A stretch of DNA of 64,000 nucleotides from positions 1 to 64,000 of the forward strand of contig JAKMEY010000028.1 of the NCBI GenBank assembly GCA_022425725.1, written 5' to 3'. Source of the stretch: Ilumatobacteraceae bacterium (GTDB taxonomy: Bacteria; Actinomycetota; Acidimicrobiia; Acidimicrobiales; Ilumatobacteraceae). The notes under the pieces were generated by a model that searched no databases, was not told the origin of the DNA, and was given only the letters and a program-made list of their open reading frames with translations. The position numbers and the translations under genes were made by a program. Every line of letters starts with the position of its first letter. Positions within the stretch are counted from its first letter, which is position 1. This document shows, in pieces, positions 61,202-64,000 of the stretch.

Positions 61202-62902
61202 CTACAGGTACTGCCCTGTTTGGGTGCGTTCGATGGAGCGCCCTCCCCCAATTGGACCAGCGTCTCGATCGACGAGAGTTCGGATGAAGACAATACGTTC
61301 ACCTTTTCGGCCAGAGACTTTTGCCCAATCGTCTGGGTTGGTCGTGTTGGGAAGGTCTTCGTGTTCGCTGAATTCTGACCGCACGGCGGTAATGAGATCA
61401 TCGGAAGTGATGCCCCTCGGACCGCCGTCAATTACGCGTTTGATCGCTGACTTCTTCGCTCGACGAACGATGTTCTCAATCATTGCTCCTGACGCAAAAT
61501 CTTTGAAGTACAGCACTTCTTTGTCGCCGTTTGCATAGGTGACCTCAAGGAACCTGTTGTCGTCGTCAACTCGATACATCTCATCAACGGCAGCCGACAC
61601 CATCTGGTCTACCGTTTCACCTTCTCCAAGTGGTATTTCATCGTTGAGGTACCGCAGGAACACCTGCCGCGCCGCATGAGCGTCAGGACGATCGATGCGA
61701 ATCTTCACGTCCAGACGACCGGGGCGAAGAATCGCAGGGTCGATGAGGTCTTCACGGTTTGTGGCGCCTATCACAATTACATTTTCGAGACCTTCAACGC
61801 CGTCGATTTCCGCTAGGAGCTGTGGCACGACTGTCGACTCCATGTCCGATGACACCCCGGTACCGCGGGTTCTAAACATCGAGTCCATCTCGTCGAAAAA
61901 CACAATGACCGGCCACCCCTCATCGCTTTTCTCTCGGGCTCGTTCGAACACGAGACGAATCTGTCGCTCGGTTTCACCCACGTATTTATTTAGCAATTCG
62001 GGGCCTTTGATGTTGACGAAGTAGCTCCGTCCTTTGTCTTCACCGATTGACGCTGCGACCTTCTTCGCCAAGCTGTTCGCGACCGCCTTCGCAATGAGGG
62101 TCTTTCCGCAACCTGGAGGTCCATACAGCAGAACTCCCTTCGGAGCGGGCAGGCGATGCTCTGCGAACAAATCAGCATGCAGAAATGGCAACTCGACGGC
62201 GTCGGCAATTGCAGAGATTTGGGTGTCGAGGCCACCGATGTCGTCGTAGGTCACATCGGGAACGACTTCGAGGAGGAGTTCATCGACATCTGGGCGTCCG
62301 AGCACCTCGAGCACGAGGCCTGAACGGGTATCAATGCGGACCCGGTCACCAATCCTCAGTTTCGTGCCACGGAGACCATCACTGAGCGTGCACACTGCGT
62401 CTTCATCTGCTCGAGCGGTGACGACGACGCGGATCCCGTCGTCGAGTATTTCTCGAATGGTTCCGATGTCGCCCATCGTGTCAGGGTGGCGAGCAGCGAT
62501 GATCACCATCGATTCGTTGAGCGTTACCTCTGCTCCTGCGACCACGTCGGCGACGTCGACGTCTGGTCCTGTCGTTACGCGGAACTTCCGACCCGACGAC
62601 AGAACATCAAATGTCTCGTCGTCGTTGTGTTGCACTACGACTCCGTACGTGTTCGGAGTCCCGGCCAATCGTTCGATGTCGCTTCGGAGTGATTCGATTT
62701 GTTCTTTCGCCTCGCGGAGAGTGCCGCTCAATCGTTCGTTTCTCGAAATGGTGCCGGCGAGTTCGCTCTTCAGGTCAACGACCCGTGCCTCGAGGGCGCG
62801 AATGCGTTGCGAGGGTTCGGTGACTCGCTCTTTAAGCCGCTCGACCTCTGCGGTAAGGCGCTCGATTTCTGAATCGTGTGCTGGTTGTTCGCCATTTTTC
62901 AC
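61202..62902 (-). CDS. mpa: proteasome-associated AAA ATPase (Mpa/ARC)
   Basis: A 566-aa hexameric unfoldase. An N-terminal coiled coil ([18 protein letters not shown]...) captures Pup, two OB domains follow, then the AAA module with [18 protein letters not shown] (Walker A), [11 protein letters not shown] (Walker B) and IGATNRED. The C-terminus is TGQYL, the HbYX-like tail that docks to the alpha ring. The frame is open to 62956, but the GTG at 62902 has AAGGGAG 8 nt upstream. Confidence 0.93.
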   Translation of the reverse strand: MKNGEQPAHDSEIERLTAEVERLKERVTEPSQRIRALEARVVDLKSELAGTISRNERLSGTLREAKEQIESLRSDIERLAGTPNTYGVVVQHNDDETFDVLSSGRKFRVTTGPDVDVADVVAGAEVTLNESMVIIAARHPDTMGDIGTIREILDDGIRVVVTARADEDAVCTLSDGLRGTKLRIGDRVRIDTRSGLVLEVLGRPDVDELLLEVVPDVTYDDIGGLDTQISAIADAVELPFLHADLFAEHRLPAPKGVLLYGPPGCGKTLIAKAVANSLAKKVAASIGEDKGRSYFVNIKGPELLNKYVGETERQIRLVFERAREKSDEGWPVIVFFDEMDSMFRTRGTGVSSDMESTVVPQLLAEIDGVEGLENVIVIGATNREDLIDPAILRPGRLDVKIRIDRPDAHAARQVFLRYLNDEIPLGEGETVDQMVSAAVDEMYRVDDDNRFLEVTYANGDKEVLYFKDFASGAMIENIVRRAKKSAIKRVIDGGPRGITSDDLITAVRSEFSEHEDLPNTTNPDDWAKVSGRKGERIVFIRTLVDRDAGPIGGGRSIERTQTGQYL

Positions 62903-63011
62903 CGGCCTGACTCCCTTCAGTGCAATCATCATTCCACACGCTCGCCATTGATTCACCCACGAACGCGGTAATTCCCGCTAGAAGAACTGTGAATGGAGAC
63001 CTCTTCAGGGT

Positions 63012-63017
63012 TACACT
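63012..63017 (+). promoter_or_regulatory. possible -10 box of the ferredoxin gene
   Basis: TACACT, with transcription expected near 63024 and GAAGGAG at 63044-63050 before the ATG at 63060. No good -35 box is seen. Confidence 0.3.
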
Positions 63018-63059
63018 TTGCGGGACAGCTAGTAGGCGTTTACGAAGGAGCCCCCATCC

Positions 63060-63305
63060 ATGAAGGTTTGGATTGATCAAGATCTCTGCACCGGCGACGG
63101 ACTTTGCGAGGAAATCGCGCCCGACGTGTTCGCGCTGCTCGACGATGGTCTTGCCTACGTGAAAGAGGGCGACAAGATCTTCGCCGAGGCCAAGGGAAAC
63201 CCGCAGGGTGCAGATGGCATGGCTGAGTTCGCTGACAGCCAGCTCGACTCGGTTGTTGAATCCGCCGAGGAATGCCCCGGCGAGTGCATCTACATCGAGC
63301 CCTAA
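63060..63305 (+). CDS. small ferredoxin, Asp-ligated type
   Basis: An 81-aa ferredoxin. Residues 10-16 read CTGDGLC, so Asp13 stands where the second Cys of a four-Cys site would be, as in ferredoxins that carry a [3Fe-4S] or Asp-ligated [4Fe-4S] cluster. CPGEC near residues 72-76 supplies the last ligand. Other residues (DVFALLDDGLAYVK) are typical of the family. It could donate electrons to a cytochrome P450 or a reductase. GAAGGAG precedes the ATG. It is divergent from mpa and convergent with trmI. Confidence 0.88.
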   Translation: MKVWIDQDLCTGDGLCEEIAPDVFALLDDGLAYVKEGDKIFAEAKGNPQGADGMAEFADSQLDSVVESAEECPGECIYIEP

Positions 63306-63307
63306 GC

Positions 63308-64000
63308 TCAACTTTCCTCTACGCCGGTAGCGTTCCCCGCTTCGTTTTCTTGTTTGCGTCGACTCGCGCTCTGGCCTAAAAAGCGGCCTGCTGTAAGGAA
63401 TCCGGTGTGAGCCACCATGCGATGATCGGGTCGCACTGACTGTCCATCGATGTGCCAGCCACGGTGCAATACCTCGATGGTGCGGGTGTCGAGCCAGCGA
63501 CCTTTTAGTTGCTCCCGAGTTTGGGCTGCTTGAGTGATCGAGGGCGTGTACGCAACCAAAATTCCACCCGGCCTCAGTACCCGCTCAGCATGCGGGATGA
63601 CGTTCCACGGCTCGGGCAAATCGAGTACCACACGGTCAAATGGCCCATCGTCGAGATCGATGCCCTCGTATGAGTCGCCGATCTTCACGTTGTAACGCTG
63701 AAGGGCCTCCTCATCGAGAAAAGACGCCACGTTTGCACGGGCTCGATTCGCGAAATCTTCACGTAGTTCATAACCGGTAATCTCCGCTCCCCATCGCAGC
63801 ATCGTCATCGATAACGCGCCTGAGCCAACTCCGCTCTCAAAAACCTTCACGCCGGGAAAAATGTCGGCCAACACACATATCGGGGCAAGGTCTTTCGGGT
63901 AAATCACCTGAGCACCTCGAGGCATCTCAAGAACGAAGTCCTCAAGGGTCGGCCTCAGCACGGTGTACTCCGCTCCATGAGTGCTCCGAAGCACCGTCCC
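63308..64000 (-). CDS. trmI: tRNA (adenine-58-N1)-methyltransferase TrmI, partial
   Basis: The last 231 codons of TrmI; the start is beyond the right edge of the window. LRPTLEDFVLEMPRGAQVIY, VFESGVGSGALSMTMLRWGA (SAM-binding), YELREDFANRARANVASF and DRVVLDLPEPWNVIPHA are the TrmI blocks. It methylates A58 in the T loop of tRNA. In mycobacteria it also lies near mpa. Confidence 0.92.
   Translation of the reverse strand, partial: GTVLRSTHGAEYTVLRPTLEDFVLEMPRGAQVIYPKDLAPICVLADIFPGVKVFESGVGSGALSMTMLRWGAEITGYELREDFANRARANVASFLDEEALQRYNVKIGDSYEGIDLDDGPFDRVVLDLPEPWNVIPHAERVLRPGGILVAYTPSITQAAQTREQLKGRWLDTRTIEVLHRGWHIDGQSVRPDHRMVAHTGFLTAGRFLGQSASRRKQENEAGNATGVEES

Overview
The window is a dense, largely intact stretch of a bacterial chromosome that I place in the Actinomycetota, probably class Acidimicrobiia (the class is an inference). 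The evidence is a complete Pup-proteasome locus (mpa/arc, dop, pup, prcB, prcA, pafA), a WhiB regulator, several LLM-class flavin/F420 oxidoreductases, a HelY helicase next to tatA/tatC, and a pgsA - gcvH - FHA protein - MerR - DUF151 - MerR block in the mycobacterial order. Many genes start directly at the transcript 5' end. At 21 starts a TAnnnT -10 box lies exactly 6 or 7 nt before an ATG or GTG, with no Shine-Dalgarno site.

Region 1 (1-13846) is a catabolic and accessory cluster. It starts with the end of an ABC ATPase gene, a metallophosphoesterase and a creatininase. A plus-strand run follows: cytosine-deaminase-like amidohydrolase, LLM flavoprotein, 8-oxoguanine-deaminase-like amidohydrolase, FAD subunit, XdhD-like molybdenum hydroxylase, SsnA-like amidohydrolase, XdhC, YqeB, YqeC and a second LLM flavoprotein. 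XdhC/YqeB/YqeC with SsnA and an XdhD-type enzyme is the signature of the selenium-dependent molybdenum hydroxylases. The XdhD-like protein keeps its fused N-terminal iron-sulfur region but has lost all eight cluster cysteines.

Region 2 (13866-26843) is mostly housekeeping: GDPD, acyl-CoA synthetase, ispH, a PDZ/radical-SAM DUF512 protein, der, tRNA-Pro, a TauD-type dioxygenase, SMP-30, a YedK/HMCES protein, a serine hydrolase, a HIT protein and pgsA.

Region 3 (26895-34395) carries the glycine cleavage system. gcvH and gcvT sit on the plus strand with GarA-like FHA, MerR and DUF151 genes. gcvP lies on the minus strand behind a tandem glycine riboswitch. gcvT appears to start at CTG inside the preceding stop codon. 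A histone-H1-like Lys/Ala-tailed protein lies between gcvT and gcvP.

Region 4 (34442-49132) holds an M23 peptidase with five peptidoglycan-binding repeats, then the largest gene-poor gap, then a small zinc-finger gene bounded by two perfect 13-bp repeats. prfC, a threonine aldolase, whiB, ribokinase, prmA, a gamma-carbonic anhydrase, an uncharacterised Arg/Gly-rich protein, a crotonase, a GNAT enzyme, an acidic DUF4193-like protein, a double-length ThyX homologue and an orphan diacylglycerol-kinase C-terminal domain follow.

Region 5 (49132-64000) contains helY-tatC-tatA, a GDPD, lepB and the proteasome locus. 5-oxoprolinase genes pxpABC are inserted between prcA and pafA. The region ends with a ferredoxin and trmI, which is cut by the window edge.
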